Assembly (NCBI GenBank): GCA_006503475.1
Contig: RSEH01000119.1
Coordinates: 62,001 to 126,000 of the forward strand
Direction of reading: 5' to 3'
Source of the DNA: Stentor roeselii
Taxonomy: Eukaryota; Ciliophora; Heterotrichea; Heterotrichida; Stentoridae
DNA length: 64,000 nucleotides
The position numbers and the translations under genes are program-made. The notes beneath the pieces were generated by a model. It saw nothing but the letters and a program-made list of their open reading frames with translations. It was not told where the DNA came from and did not search any database. Position 1 is the stretch's first letter; each line of letters starts with the position of its first letter. This document shows positions 26,349-36,982 of this stretch, piece by piece.

Positions 26349-27959
26349 ATGGAAAAACAATCATGGGAATCCCACAAGTTAATTCAGATGCTTTGTCCCG
26401 ACATGAAAGAAGAATTCCCAATAGCAACCTCTCTAGATTTAAAGAGTCAGCGAGTAATTCACATCGACGTTGAAAGAACAAGAAATGACGAACTGACACC
26501 AAATGAGAAGGTATTACTCGAAAACATCTTAACATTTTACTGCAAAGACACGAAAACACAGTACAAGCAAGGAATGAACGAAGTGGTGATCCCCTTTTTG
26601 CTAACATGCAGAAAAGGTCTGCCAATCCACATCGCTTATCTCTGCTACAAACAATTCATAAACATCTGCCTGAAGACGATGTTTTCCGATGACGTAAGCC
26701 ATAAATAGTCCTTTCGCCCTTTGCAGGTGATGTTCCTGCTAACAAATCTTCTATTAACATACCACAACCCGAAACTAAGCAATCATTTTACAAAACATAA
26801 CATTTCACCTGAAGTCTATTTAACACCCTGGCTTCTAACGATGTATGCGACGAAAGTCTCAGACCCTGAACTCGTTTTCTTGCTTTGGGAAGAAATAATC
26901 GTTCAAAATGACAGGCTTTTTGCTTGTTATATCGCTGTTGCTATTCTAGACCATGAGCAGGGAAGTCTTTTCGATTTAAAATCAGCCCCGATCCCAGTGA
27001 CTTTAAACAGATTTAAAATAACAGAAGAGGTGCAGATGAGAGAAATCATAGAAAAAAGTAGAAATTTTAAGAAAATGATACCGATTTCAGTTTCTACGAA
27101 ACTTAAGCAATACGACGTGTTTGATCTGAATAAAATAGAGTCTTATGTTGAGGTTTTAAAAGAAAGTACTTGCTTGTCGATTCTTCCAAGAGAAATCATG
27201 CAGTTGGTTTACCCTGAGTATAAAATATGTCCTTGTCAAGTCAAGTGCGAGTCATGTGATATTTCTTATCCAGTGATAATCATTGACTGCAGGTCATCTG
27301 AGATGCAGTTAAAAGGACATTTTCCTAATACTGAATTCTTACAAGAAAAACATTATAACACCCTGGAAGCCTTTCCAGCTTTCTTTGAAAATATTAAAGG
27401 AATTTACCACTTTGCACTTATGGACCTTGATAAAAACTCAAGTCTTGTGATGAACATTGCGAAGACTTTCATTGAGCAGGAGTTTCCTTATGTTAGTATC
27501 ATTGAAGGGGGGTACTCTTCTTGTCATCAACTTGCAATGCTATTCAAACTTCCGATAAATAATCATGTTCCACATAAATGTATCATCTGTAAAGAACAGA
27601 ATAAAATTAAAAGTAACAAAGAAGTGAAAGAAGAAGCTTACTCGCTTAATAATATTCAAGCAGATCAGGCTAAGGTCTATGAATGTCACACTTTTGAGAA
27701 TGGAAAAGCCCTTAAAACAGAAAAAATTGACTTTATGCTTACAAATTTAGAAATTATTTTATATAACTCGTCAAATGGCTTCAATCAAACTTTTTCACTT
27801 AAAGATCTGAACAAACTTAGCACTTCTAAAGAATCTGAAAGAACTTTGGTATTTCATTTTGCGGGATCACGGAAAAAGTTTGAATTTTCAAGTAAGTCTA
27901 TTGCGAGGAAATGTTTAAAAGAAGTTTCTGAAGCAGTGAGAAATTTGATAAGTAATTAG
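26349..27959 (+). CDS. TBC1D23: TBC1D23-like TBC plus rhodanese plus C-terminal PH-like protein (two exons)
   Basis: Exons 26349-26693 and 26709-27959 give 531 residues. Splicing the 15-nt intron GTAAGCCATAAATAG yields ...FSDDSFRPLQVMFLL, restoring the TBC motif F..LQ..LL.YH.P.L. Residues about 30-250: TBC (HIDVERTRND, YKQGMNEVVIPFLL, YHNPKLSNHF, PWLLTMYA). Residues about 300-395: rhodanese-like fold (VIIIDCRSSEMQLKGHFP ... FPYVSIIEGGY, like the family's YVSIASGG). Residues about 430-531: a domain matching the C-terminal PH-like region of TBC1D23. In animals TBC1D23 is a trans-Golgi adaptor capturing endosome-derived vesicles through golgin-245/97 and the WASH complex. Here both the IxxDxxR arginine and the YxQG glutamine are present. 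Confidence 0.88.
26694..26708 (+). other. 15-nt spliceosomal intron
   Basis: GTAAGCCATAAATAG, with GTA start, A at position 10 and TAG end. It contains the only stop that separates the two halves of the TBC domain, and removal restores conserved TBC residues across the junction. Confidence 0.93.
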
Positions 27960-28089
27960 AATTATTAATGATTTAAGTTAAATGACTTGATTTTCATGAT
28001 TGCTTATTTAGTACCGAGTAGATCTTGGTATTAGAGATGTCAAGCATTGAATAGGTATTAAACGAAAATAATATCGAAAATAATACGGA

Positions 28090-28163
28090 GGTCCCATAGC
28101 TCAGCCGGTTAGAGCGCTGTGCTAATAACGCAGAGGTCCTGAGTTCGATCCTCAGTGGGACCA
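28090..28163 (+). tRNA. tRNA-Ile (anticodon AAU)
   Basis: 74 nt, full cloverleaf: acceptor GGTCCCA pairs with TGGGACC, D arm GCTC/GAGC, anticodon stem CTGTG/CGCAG with loop CTAATAA (anticodon AAT in DNA, decoding AUU/AUC after A34 to inosine), variable loop AGGTC, T arm CTGAG-TTCGATC-CTCAG, and discriminator A. There is no intron, and CCA is not encoded. A run of five T follows at once. Confidence 0.97.
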
Positions 28164-28164
28164 C

Positions 28165-28169
28165 TTTTT
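28165..28169 (+). terminator. RNA polymerase III terminator (T5) of tRNA-Ile
   Basis: CTTTTTC directly after the discriminator base (28163). The convergent protein gene ends only four bases later (28174), so its 3' end and the Pol III termination zone nearly coincide. Confidence 0.8.
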
Positions 28170-28173
28170 CCAT

Positions 28174-28806
28174 TTATGCCAGAACTAAATTATTTCCTTT
28201 GACTTTTTTATAAATGTTTCTAAGCCTGACAGATCCATTAGCATTAATCATCTTGGTATTCACAGTCCACCCCGATTTGCGATTTTTTAAAATATCAGAA
28301 ATTCCAGTTTTCGGGCTATTTTTGTAAATATTCACAAAACTCTTCTTCTGTCTCGGCGATTTCGACTCTCTAACCCTTTCCGTTTTCAAAAACCGAGAAG
28401 AAAAAACCCTTGAATGTTCAGAATCTTTCTTTATTCCAATTTTTGTACTTGTTGGGAACTTTAAGTTCAAGTTAATCATTTTCACTGGGTTTTTTTCTGG
28501 AAATTTGAATTCTTCTGCTGAAGGGTTCAAGGATGACTTCGAGTTTTTATGCAGAGGAATGCTTTTCTTCAGGTTTTCGAAACTTTTTGCTGAGAGTTGC
28601 TTGGAATTCGTCTTTTTATGCGTGCTTGTTCGGGGGAACTTGTAAATTGAGTTGATTTTAGAATTTAGGAACTTGAAGTCGATTTCTTCGCGAATGTTCA
28701 TGTCGATGTCGCTGTTGAAACTGGTTTCTACAAGGAAACTGTTGTTACTTTCTAAAGGCTTTTCAAGTTTATCTGAAGACCTCTTTTTGGATATCGTCTT
28801 CTTCAT
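28174..28806 (-). CDS. Basic, Ser/Lys-rich disordered protein, 210 aa
   Basis: An intact frame with no recognised domain. It is strongly basic with many Lys-Ser and Arg-Ser pairs (MKKTISKKRSSDKLEK..., KTERVRESKSPRQKKSFVN) and short phosphorylation-like SP sites (ESKSP, NSPKTG). The profile suits a microtubule-associated or nucleic-acid-associated intrinsically disordered protein, which is inference only. It is convergent with tRNA-Ile with 10 bp between. Confidence 0.65.
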   Translation of the reverse strand: MKKTISKKRSSDKLEKPLESNNSFLVETSFNSDIDMNIREEIDFKFLNSKINSIYKFPRTSTHKKTNSKQLSAKSFENLKKSIPLHKNSKSSLNPSAEEFKFPEKNPVKMINLNLKFPTSTKIGIKKDSEHSRVFSSRFLKTERVRESKSPRQKKSFVNIYKNSPKTGISDILKNRKSGWTVNTKMINANGSVRLRNIYKKVKGNNLVLA

Positions 28807-30774
28807 ATTGATTATTAGATGATTGATGAGTAGGGGAAATGGAAATAAAGGAATTTTAGAGAGGAAATCATTGATTTAAGGTTGAAAGAGAAAATGGAAA
28901 TTTTTTAAATCTTTGAGTTTTCGTTTGGCTTTCAGAGTTAAGATTTTCATTTAATTTTAATGAGGATGGTGAAGAGGTTTATTTTTTTTGTGTTGAATAT
29001 GTGCACTGTCTAATCTTTCATAAAAATTTTTAGATTTCTGGAGATTATTTATGGAAAGACTTCTATTATGAAATTAGAGGAAAGAATACTGTAATTAAAA
29101 TAGTTCTTGAATCACTAATTATTCTTATTTTTAAGTTTTGATAGGTTAGTAATCTTTTTAGCAATTTTTTAGAAATAATAATTGAATGAACTTTGAATTT
29201 TGTATAATCATTGATTTATAACATTTGAAGTTTAATAAATTTTGTTTAATTTTAATGATATACCGTTATAGATAATGAATTTAGTAGATTCATTTCAATT
29301 TATAAACTAACTTCAGATACAATTACTCAGTTTGTTATTTTTTAGTTCTTAATTCTCAAGAAATCCCAACAAGCTAACTGGAAAAATAAAATTCTGAAAT
29401 CAATGAAAGAGTGCTGATTCTTCAATAATACATACTATTATAAAAATTAGGATGAATAGTAACTTCAATATATCAGTCTATTGAAATTCAAAGAAATTTT
29501 TTAATTTCAATTATTTGCACCCTTCCATTTGGTTAAAAAATTTAATAAAATGACTTCAGCGAAACATTCAGAACCAACAAAAATTTAGCTAGGAGGAATA
29601 TACTTGAAAATTAGGAAGTACTATACTTTAAAGATGGCTTCACTTTTGAAATTTCTGCAAATTTATCACCTGGAAGACAGTTTTATTTTATCAACATTAT
29701 TTTGTAAGTATCTATCACACATTTAACAAAGTCCTGGTCTTTTATGAAAAATATCTAAGATTTTTTTAATATCTAGAGTCTCACTCAGTATTTAGCATCA
29801 AAAAGAATTTTATATAATGATAAGTAATAAGAAATATAAAAAAATTCATTATGGTTAAGAATGCTTCCACTAAATCTTCAAGCTAATAGCTTCAAATAAA
29901 TTTTCAAAAGATAGACTTTAACATCAATTTGAAAACAACTATTTTCAATGATTATCATGATACTTTCTTCATTGATACTTTTTAGTTAAAGCCAATAAAC
30001 CTCTTTGTAAATGGTTACACCAGATCATTCTTTCAATAATGAAATTAAGATGTTTATTCATATCAACTCTTCAAAAAATATTTCCTCTCTGAGATTCTGA
30101 AAAAGTTTGTATCATAAAAATAATGAAATTTTAATTTTATGAAAGACTTGAATTAAATTGATATTTTTTAAATTAATTCTAAGTTCAATGCAATTATATA
30201 CTCATTTTATCAATATTTGAACTTTTTCAAGTTCTAAAAAAATTTTAGTTATTTCAGTCATTTTATCCAAATACTTTTTTTAGATAATGCTATCAAATTT
30301 AAGTAATTATATATTAATCTCTAAATTTTATGAATATTTCAAGAAATCTTTTATGATTCCTGCACAAAATTACGAAAACTGGAGAGATAATTAAAAAATA
30401 CAGTTAAATCAATACAGTGGCCAATAAGGTATAATCAGTAATGACTCAGGTTTATAAAAATATCTGAATAACAAGTTTTTTTCTAGTGATTCTAAATATC
30501 ATCATTTATATATAGTGCAGTATGAAAATACAGTTCATAAATTACACAAATTTTTTGACTCTATTCAATTCTTAATCAAAAGCTATAAATATGAATAAAA
30601 GCAAGCTACTTACCCATAAAATTAAACTATATCCTGTTTAATATAAATAACAAATTACAAGATATTCCCTATATATTACGAATTCAACATATCGAATATT
30701 CATTAAACATGCATAAAACCGTTCCATAATAATTCTTTTCACTTAAATAATCCCTAATTTAAATAAATTCAGTA
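28807..30774. other. 2-kb AT-rich spacer, nothing recognised
   Basis: Uniformly AT-rich with frequent stops in all frames, no repeat structure, tRNA or ORF that I can support. It is unusually long for this window and separates the basic-protein gene from the giant PAS/TM gene; both would be transcribed away from it. Confidence 0.5.
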
Positions 30775-33700
30775 ATGCCAAAACTTTTTCCCAAGGACAT
30801 CCCAACCCTTCAAAAGTTACTTTTCAAGACCCACAAAAGTCTGATAATGAGCAATTCTAAATCAAAAGCCTCTTTCTTTCTCTTCTCACTCTCCGAATTC
30901 CTCAAGCAAATCCAGTACATATCAGCGATAGTTTTCACAGGAACTTCCATAAAACATTACAATTCAGCTAAATTTTTAGTGACAATAAGTAAATTTTCAA
31001 GAATTGACATGATTCTGTTATCTTTAAGTCGAATTTCCTTTCTAAAAATCATCATCGGGGCGTCTTTACTGATAAATCTTTTATCAAAATCTCTTATCGC
31101 TTATTTTTTCCACAGAAAAATTTCTCGATTCCAGCCGATTTTGATTCAAGCAGGAAAATGTTCATCTTGGGTTCTTAACTCATTTATTCTGGTTCCAACA
31201 ACTTTTTACATTTCAACTTCAATCAGCGAGTTTTTAGGAATAAGAAGAAATGAAAGCTCTGAGGGTTTTGAAAATTTGGATTTTTCAGGTGCTTTGATGT
31301 TGACTGGGATTTTCATTCTGATGTTTTTTTTAAAGTTTTTTGATGTTCTTTTAGGAAACATTCCGAATTATTCAGAAAATTCTGTTTCTAGGGCTCATTC
31401 GATTTCAAATGTCCAGGAACTTTTTACTCTGCTTGGCTTGGGCTTAGTTCAGCTGATCTTCGATCATGAGTATTTTTTGTATAGCTGCCTTTTAGTGGGA
31501 GTCATAAATTTTTACTCGTTTTTGTACTATTTGCCGTATTTTTCTATAATTTTGAATAAATTATTTGTGTTGACTTGGAGTCTTGTGGCTTTCACTGCTG
31601 TTTTGCTTATGGTGAGTAGAAAGTACGATAATATGTTGATCGCAGAACTTAATTTTCTTGTTTTGTATGTTGTTCTGGCTTTTATTGTTTCAGAAGTGGT
31701 TAACAAGAGGGTGAAGATGGCGAAAGGAGCGAGTAATCCTTTTGAATTCGAAATTAAACTTCGAAGAGAGCTGCTTTATGAAAAAGTCACTGATGACCCT
31801 GAAGCTCTTATTTTCAATCATTTTAAAACCTCAAGCAAGGTATTTTTCGACTTCCAGATACAGTATGTCTGGGAAGCCGTAATCGTAAAGTCGTTTTTAA
31901 AAAATAAGCACTTAGCTCTAATGAAACTAGTGAAAATTAACTCAGTAAAGTACTACAAACAGTCTAACTCTAACTCTCTCATGAATTTAAACTACTTTCA
32001 ATACAAATATCAAATTGAAACAAATTTTTTACTTTATTCAGTCTTCAAAAAAATCAATAAAAAAATCGCGAAGGTTTCAGACGACTTGAAACTTGTGAAA
32101 TTTTTTAACTACTTTAAAGTTATTCAAAGACTTGATGAAAAAACGATTGTTGAGTTGCTTAATTTGATTCAAAATATCCTGGGAAATTCAACAATCACCA
32201 CAATTGAAAAAAGAATAAAAAAAATAGGTGAATTAGTCTCGAAATATAAAAAAACCGCCAGAAAAGTTTCATTGAAATTCGGAGTAGATAAAAAATTCGT
32301 GAAAATTTATGCATCTTTTTTACAAGAAGTTTTGAATTCATCTGAAGGGCAGGATTTGTTGACTCTGCATGGAATGAATAACTATTCGAGCCATTCGATC
32401 ATTCATGAGTCTTCTAATTTTGATGATAGTGACCCACTGTTGGTCATCAGCGGGTGGAGTAGAAATTTAGGGACTATTGTTTATGCTAATAGCTCGATTT
32501 ACAGCTTGTTGAAAATTAACTTGGAAAGTCGACTTATCGGAAAAAATTTTACTTCTTTGATACCCCCGCCTTTTGATGGTATTCATGAAAAGGTTTTGTT
32601 TAGGTATCTTTTTTTTAGAAATTCTAGTGAATTGACTAGAAGTCACCTTTTTTTAATTGATGAGTCGAAAGCTTGTATTGAAGTCACGATGCAATTTCGA
32701 CTGGTCTTTTATAAAGGCTTTGCTTACTTCGTTGCTGGGTTTAAACCTTTTAATAACACTACCAAAAATATGATTTTGTGCTTCATGGATGGGAAAATTG
32801 TTAGTTTTTCTGATAGAGTCAAAACTATCTTTCCTTTTATTGGTGAGAATTTGTTTGAAAGCTTTGAAAATATTGAGAAATTAATCAATTCTCATCAAGT
32901 AGAAGAAATTTTTGAATACGAATTAAAATCGAAAACTTTTTATATGAAGAAAAATTTACTTAGTATTGATGGATGTGAATTGATGATTATTTATTTTATG
33001 GATGATTTAATACATCAAGACACTTTCTCTAGTTTTCATATGAAAAAAGTGAAAAAAGTTCAAATCACTGAAATTCTTTCAGAAAAAAATCCAAAATTAA
33101 AGGTCTCTATGAAGCATGATTTGAGAAAAGATAATATTAAAAGACTAGCAATTGCAGAATCAGAAAAAGGTAGTCACTTTATAAGAAAAGTTTTAAAAAT
33201 TCTGAACATTATAATACGAGTATTGACATTTTTCCATATTCTAGTAATAATAACAAACCTGATGATTATCTTAAACGTCATCCAATCAATTTCAGTGAAT
33301 TCAATTATTTTTGATATAGGTCTTATGCGGTACTTGTCATGCTCAGTGCTTTCTAATACTTATTCCTTAGAGCTGCTGCAAAAAAATTATACCCTGGCAT
33401 TCAATGATTCGTTTTACAAGTCAACATTAAAAAACAACTCGATGTTACTTCAGTCTTTGATTGACAACTACCGCGAAATTACTTTACCGTTTTTAAAAGA
33501 GAAAAAAAGCTACTTTAGTGACACTTATCTTACTCTTTACAGACCAGAAAATGAAAAATTTTTTCCATATAAAGGTCATCTGATTAATGCGATGGAAAAT
33601 ATAGCTCAATATTCTTCAACTATCTCAAATAGTTCATTTGAAACATTCAAATCTTTAAATAATGAAAAAATGTTTATATTGAAAAATGTGCCTTCTTTTT

Positions 33701-34899
33701 ATATAAACACCTTAAATGAAACTGTCATGACAGTCATGAATGACCTTATTAAGTCACTTGATCTCATTTTTCTTTATTTGAGGTATGTTGAACTGATGTG
33801 TCTTTTACCACCTACACTTATGGTCGTTCTCGGTATTATCAGCTTCTTTTTAGTCGAAAAGTCGAATAGAAAATTTTGGAACCTTATTTTAAAAAATGCT
33901 TCAAAAATTTTCAATAAAACTAAAGCTAAACTAATCAACCGACTTTATTTTTTCCATGAACAAGAATACGGAATAGAAGAAGAAAGTAGGAAAGAAGTGA
34001 AAATGTTTTATAAAATGATAACAATCAGACCATTCTTAAAGATATTAGGACTTGCTTTGTTAACTCTTGGATTTTACCTGTCAATCTCATACGGACCTCA
34101 GAGCATTCTTCTAGATTTAATGAAAAAAGAGTTAATTCACACTAATTTCGGAGGTATGAGAAGGATGCTAACACCATTAACCCTATTTTGGGAAAGAAAC
34201 GCTTTACTCTATATAGTAGGCCATCCATCCTACGAAGAACTCATAATAAATTACGACATGCCTTCATCATACCAAGAAATAATCTCCAGAAGTCAACAAA
34301 TGAAAGAAGTACAAGAAGATCTAATGAAATCCTTACAAGAAACCATAACAGAAAAGTACCCATTTTCCGAGTACATGAAACTAATGTTTGGAGATGCCTG
34401 CAGTATAATCGACACAATAACAAATTGTTCAAGTACAATCGCCGTGTCAGGTCTAGACTCAGCCCTAAACTTCTACATCGAAGAACTTTCCATTCAAAGA
34501 AACTTATTCAAAGACTCAGGATACAAGCCTCAAATGTTCATCCCAATTGAAAAGTACAGCAAAGTGATTGAAAAGTCCTTCGTTTTCGGTCTTTTCGTAT
34601 ACGCGAACTACACAGACCTAATCGTTGAAGACCTAAAAGGAGAAATGAGTTTAATCACTTACATCTTTATGTTCCTCACAGTTCTTTATTACTTTCTTTT
34701 TCTGCATAAGTTGGCAGAAGGGATCACTTCGAACCTGGAGGAAAAAGAAATAATTCTGCAGGTCTTTTGTGGAGATGATGAAACAAGCAGGTCCAATAGT
34801 GATAAGCCGAGACTAGCTTCGAAAAGCTCTTTGAACCAAAGGATCAGTTTTGACTTAGAAAGAAAAAGCTCGGGTCGTTCAGTAACATTATTGAATTAA
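30775..34899 (+). CDS. Giant multi-TM membrane protein with a cytosolic PAS domain (ciliate-type), 1374 aa
   Basis: N-terminal half: about eight hydrophobic segments between residues 45 and 320. A long helical cytosolic region follows (about 325-540), then a PAS-like domain (about 552-670: LLVISGWSRNLGTIVYANSS, LIGKNFTSLIPPPFDGIHE). A second half has four more TM segments (about 812-837, 1004-1029, 1087-1107, 1291-1310) flanking a large extracytosolic loop. The tail is Ser/Arg-rich (about 1330-1374). This architecture belongs to a ciliate-expanded group of PAS/TM proteins of unknown function, presumably sensory. An alternative start at Met25 (MSNSKSKASF) is possible. No intron is needed over 4.1 kb. 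Confidence 0.85.
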   Translation: MPKLFPKDIPTLQKLLFKTHKSLIMSNSKSKASFFLFSLSEFLKQIQYISAIVFTGTSIKHYNSAKFLVTISKFSRIDMILLSLSRISFLKIIIGASLLINLLSKSLIAYFFHRKISRFQPILIQAGKCSSWVLNSFILVPTTFYISTSISEFLGIRRNESSEGFENLDFSGALMLTGIFILMFFLKFFDVLLGNIPNYSENSVSRAHSISNVQELFTLLGLGLVQLIFDHEYFLYSCLLVGVINFYSFLYYLPYFSIILNKLFVLTWSLVAFTAVLLMVSRKYDNMLIAELNFLVLYVVLAFIVSEVVNKRVKMAKGASNPFEFEIKLRRELLYEKVTDDPEALIFNHFKTSSKVFFDFQIQYVWEAVIVKSFLKNKHLALMKLVKINSVKYYKQSNSNSLMNLNYFQYKYQIETNFLLYSVFKKINKKIAKVSDDLKLVKFFNYFKVIQRLDEKTIVELLNLIQNILGNSTITTIEKRIKKIGELVSKYKKTARKVSLKFGVDKKFVKIYASFLQEVLNSSEGQDLLTLHGMNNYSSHSIIHESSNFDDSDPLLVISGWSRNLGTIVYANSSIYSLLKINLESRLIGKNFTSLIPPPFDGIHEKVLFRYLFFRNSSELTRSHLFLIDESKACIEVTMQFRLVFYKGFAYFVAGFKPFNNTTKNMILCFMDGKIVSFSDRVKTIFPFIGENLFESFENIEKLINSHQVEEIFEYELKSKTFYMKKNLLSIDGCELMIIYFMDDLIHQDTFSSFHMKKVKKVQITEILSEKNPKLKVSMKHDLRKDNIKRLAIAESEKGSHFIRKVLKILNIIIRVLTFFHILVIITNLMIILNVIQSISVNSIIFDIGLMRYLSCSVLSNTYSLELLQKNYTLAFNDSFYKSTLKNNSMLLQSLIDNYREITLPFLKEKKSYFSDTYLTLYRPENEKFFPYKGHLINAMENIAQYSSTISNSSFETFKSLNNEKMFILKNVPSFYINTLNETVMTVMNDLIKSLDLIFLYLRYVELMCLLPPTLMVVLGIISFFLVEKSNRKFWNLILKNASKIFNKTKAKLINRLYFFHEQEYGIEEESRKEVKMFYKMITIRPFLKILGLALLTLGFYLSISYGPQSILLDLMKKELIHTNFGGMRRMLTPLTLFWERNALLYIVGHPSYEELIINYDMPSSYQEIISRSQQMKEVQEDLMKSLQETITEKYPFSEYMKLMFGDACSIIDTITNCSSTIAVSGLDSALNFYIEELSIQRNLFKDSGYKPQMFIPIEKYSKVIEKSFVFGLFVYANYTDLIVEDLKGEMSLITYIFMFLTVLYYFLFLHKLAEGITSNLEEKEIILQVFCGDDETSRSNSDKPRLASKSSLNQRISFDLERKSSGRSVTLLN

Positions 34900-34906
34900 C
34901 CTACTC

Positions 34907-36415
34907 TTAATCAACGTCTGTAAATGTAAAAGGATACTGACTGGCAATGACCAGTTCTGCAAAAGCCTTTTGTTTTGCTTTTATCTTCACTTGTTGCTTG
35001 TTGATTATCTGCTGGATGTTTAAAATCGTCAGACTTCGCTTTTGACCTTCATGAAGCCATTCATTAAACACCAAATATTTCATGTTTCTCTTGTAAGTTA
35101 TTATTTGGATCAGGTGGTTCATTATCAGTCGCAGTTTCAAACATTTTTCTGGAGGAAGGAGAAAATTTGATAAGTCCATCGTTGTTTCATTACTGGAAAG
35201 CGTCGCCTCTTGTTGAAAGCACTTTTCTCGCAATAAGATCCACCAAATATGCTGGATTTTTTGAAGGATTAACAAAGAGAGACTTCTAAGAGATAACCTT
35301 TGCAAACAACTCAGCTTTTGAGACTTCTGAGGAATTATCAAAGGCTTTTGAACCGACCCCAACTGAGTCACTTCTACAATCGTCTTCTTTTTCACTGGCT
35401 TTGACCAGGTTTTCATCACTTTTTTCAGGTTTTTTCGAAAAATTTGTAAAATATTAAAAAAAACCGATTTTTTAAATGAAAATTTTTCTTGTTTCGTCCT
35501 CATCTTCTTTGATTTCGTTTTAAGAACATGGAAAAAAGTGTTAAGTTGATTGAAAACCTTAAATTCCAGAAGATTTTCAAAGTTGTTTAAAATTGTTTCT
35601 ATCTGCATTTCACGAAAATCGATGAATTTCCATTCTTCCTGCACTTCTCGCCAATGAAAGAAATTTTTTTTGAGGACTGCGAGCGTTCGGGTGTTGCAGT
35701 TGATTGCAATCATTCTCAGCAAGTTGATGATTCTTGACTGTTTCGTCCAAAAAACCTTGAAAAAAGTTTGAAGCGTTTGTTTTTGAACTTTTTCTCCAAT
35801 TTTCCATTTCCAAAACGAAAGCTGCTCGTTTAAAAGTTTTCCTTTTTGAATCATGATCCAGATGCAATTTTTTGAAAAATTTCGGATTTCTTCTAATGAT
35901 TTTTTCTTTTTTTTTAAACGAATTTGTCTTGATTTGAAAGAAAGTCGGGAAAAAATTGATTTTTTTAGAGTTTTGAGTTTTGATGACATGAAAAATTCGA
36001 TGTTTTCTAGTTTTCTGTTGAAATGGAAAACTTTTCGGAAGTTTAAGGAAGGATTTTGTGATTTCAGAAGGATGACTGAGAAAAGACGGAAGATCTGTGA
36101 GTAAATTTTTTTCTTGAGAAGGTTGCTGATGCTGCAAGTTAGTAGATTGCAGGATAATGTGATGTTTCTTAGATTTGAAGGATTTGGGGCTGAGTTGTGG
36201 CTTGGTGGACTGGCAAGTTGCCCTTGAAGTAACAGCTTTATGAAAACTTGGTATTTTTTTAAGGTTTTGAAATTACAAACTTTCAAACTTTCACGAGAAT
36301 CGATTACCTTCAATGCCTGCTCAAGATCTTGATCTTTGGAGTTATAAAGCCAGGTTTCAATAACATCATATTGATCATCACCAAGTTTCTTCAAAATCTC
36401 TTCAAACGATTCCAT
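34907..36415 (-). CDS. Lys/Phe/Trp-rich helical protein, possibly Sfi1-like centrin-binding
   Basis: 502 residues from MESFEEILKKLGDD (an in-frame ATG five codons upstream is possible). After an N-terminal helical domain (about 1-65), the chain is strongly basic with irregularly spaced aromatic anchors: QLSFWKWKIGEK, TFFKVFWTKQ, NFFHWREVQEE, QLNTFFHVLKTK, KKVMKTWSKP and YLVFNEWLHEGQK. Such L...F..W units at about 30-residue spacing resemble Sfi1 repeats that bind centrin in basal-body fibres, an appealing role in a contractile ciliate, but the repeats are degenerate and this is inference. It ends 7 bp from the convergent PAS/TM gene. Confidence 0.7.
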   Translation of the reverse strand: MESFEEILKKLGDDQYDVIETWLYNSKDQDLEQALKVIDSRESLKVCNFKTLKKYQVFIKLLLQGQLASPPSHNSAPNPSNLRNITLSCNLLTCSISNLLKKKIYSQIFRLFSVILLKSQNPSLNFRKVFHFNRKLENIEFFMSSKLKTLKKSIFSRLSFKSRQIRLKKKKKSLEEIRNFSKNCIWIMIQKGKLLNEQLSFWKWKIGEKVQKQTLQTFFKVFWTKQSRIINLLRMIAINCNTRTLAVLKKNFFHWREVQEEWKFIDFREMQIETILNNFENLLEFKVFNQLNTFFHVLKTKSKKMRTKQEKFSFKKSVFFNILQIFRKNLKKVMKTWSKPVKKKTIVEVTQLGSVQKPLIIPQKSQKLSCLQRLSLRSLSLLILQKIQHIWWILLREKCFQQEATLSSNETTMDLSNFLLPPEKCLKLRLIMNHLIQIITYKRNMKYLVFNEWLHEGQKRSLTILNIQQIINKQQVKIKAKQKAFAELVIASQYPFTFTDVD

Positions 36416-36499
36416 TAGTATAAAGATCAAGAGATTTACTCATATATCAATGAACGCAAACTAAATATTAAATATTGCCTTCAAATTAATTTCTAATTA

Positions 36500-36976
36500 T
36501 TAATCTCTATATAAAGCATCATCAAATGAAGGCATGTCGAAATCTGGTAGTTTAAATCCTTGTCCCCTGGCTAAAAGTTTTAAAATTCCCATAATTTCAG
36601 GAGGAGGATTTATTGAGCCTGATTCTGATCTGAAATTTTCAAGATCTGCATTATTTGAAAATCTAAGAATCACTGATTCCTTCGTCATTTTCATTTTCTT
36701 TTTTTCACGTCTAAACTCAAGAGGTTCATTACTCAATTCAAGAAAACTTTGAACCATCATAAAAACTTTTCTAATCTTCTTTAAATTTTCCCAGTCCTCT
36801 TTTTCAAACTTTTTCAAAACATTTCCTTGAAAAATAATCAAAAATTCATTGACAGGTATCGGGCAAGCTCTTTTACAGTTTTCTTTAAATTTATCAAATC
36901 CAAGTTTTTCCTCAGTGGTGACTTTGAAAAAGGTAGAAAATCGAAGAACAGTGACATGAATATCAATATATTCCAT
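36500..36976 (-). CDS. Hypothetical protein with a possible beta-grasp N-terminus, 158 aa
   Basis: The first about 75 residues alternate hydrophobic and basic (IDIHVTVLRFSTFFKVTTEE... VNEFLIIFQGNVLKKFEKEDW), a pattern like a ubiquitin-like fold (the LIIFQGNVLK segment resembles the L-I-F-x-G-K strand of ubiquitin-like proteins). The C-terminal half carries NPPPEIMGILKLLARGQGF and an acidic end. The family is not established. Its ATG is 6 bp downstream of the kinase stop on the same strand. Confidence 0.6.
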   Translation of the reverse strand: MEYIDIHVTVLRFSTFFKVTTEEKLGFDKFKENCKRACPIPVNEFLIIFQGNVLKKFEKEDWENLKKIRKVFMMVQSFLELSNEPLEFRREKKKMKMTKESVILRFSNNADLENFRSESGSINPPPEIMGILKLLARGQGFKLPDFDMPSFDDALYRD

Positions 36977-36982
36977 AATTTA

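Noticed and set aside
26694-26726. 33-nt GT-AG intron ending CTTTGCAG in the TBC gene
   Set aside because: The inner 15-nt intron restores the conserved TBC residues (F R P L Q) that the longer one would delete, and matches the size of the other two introns.
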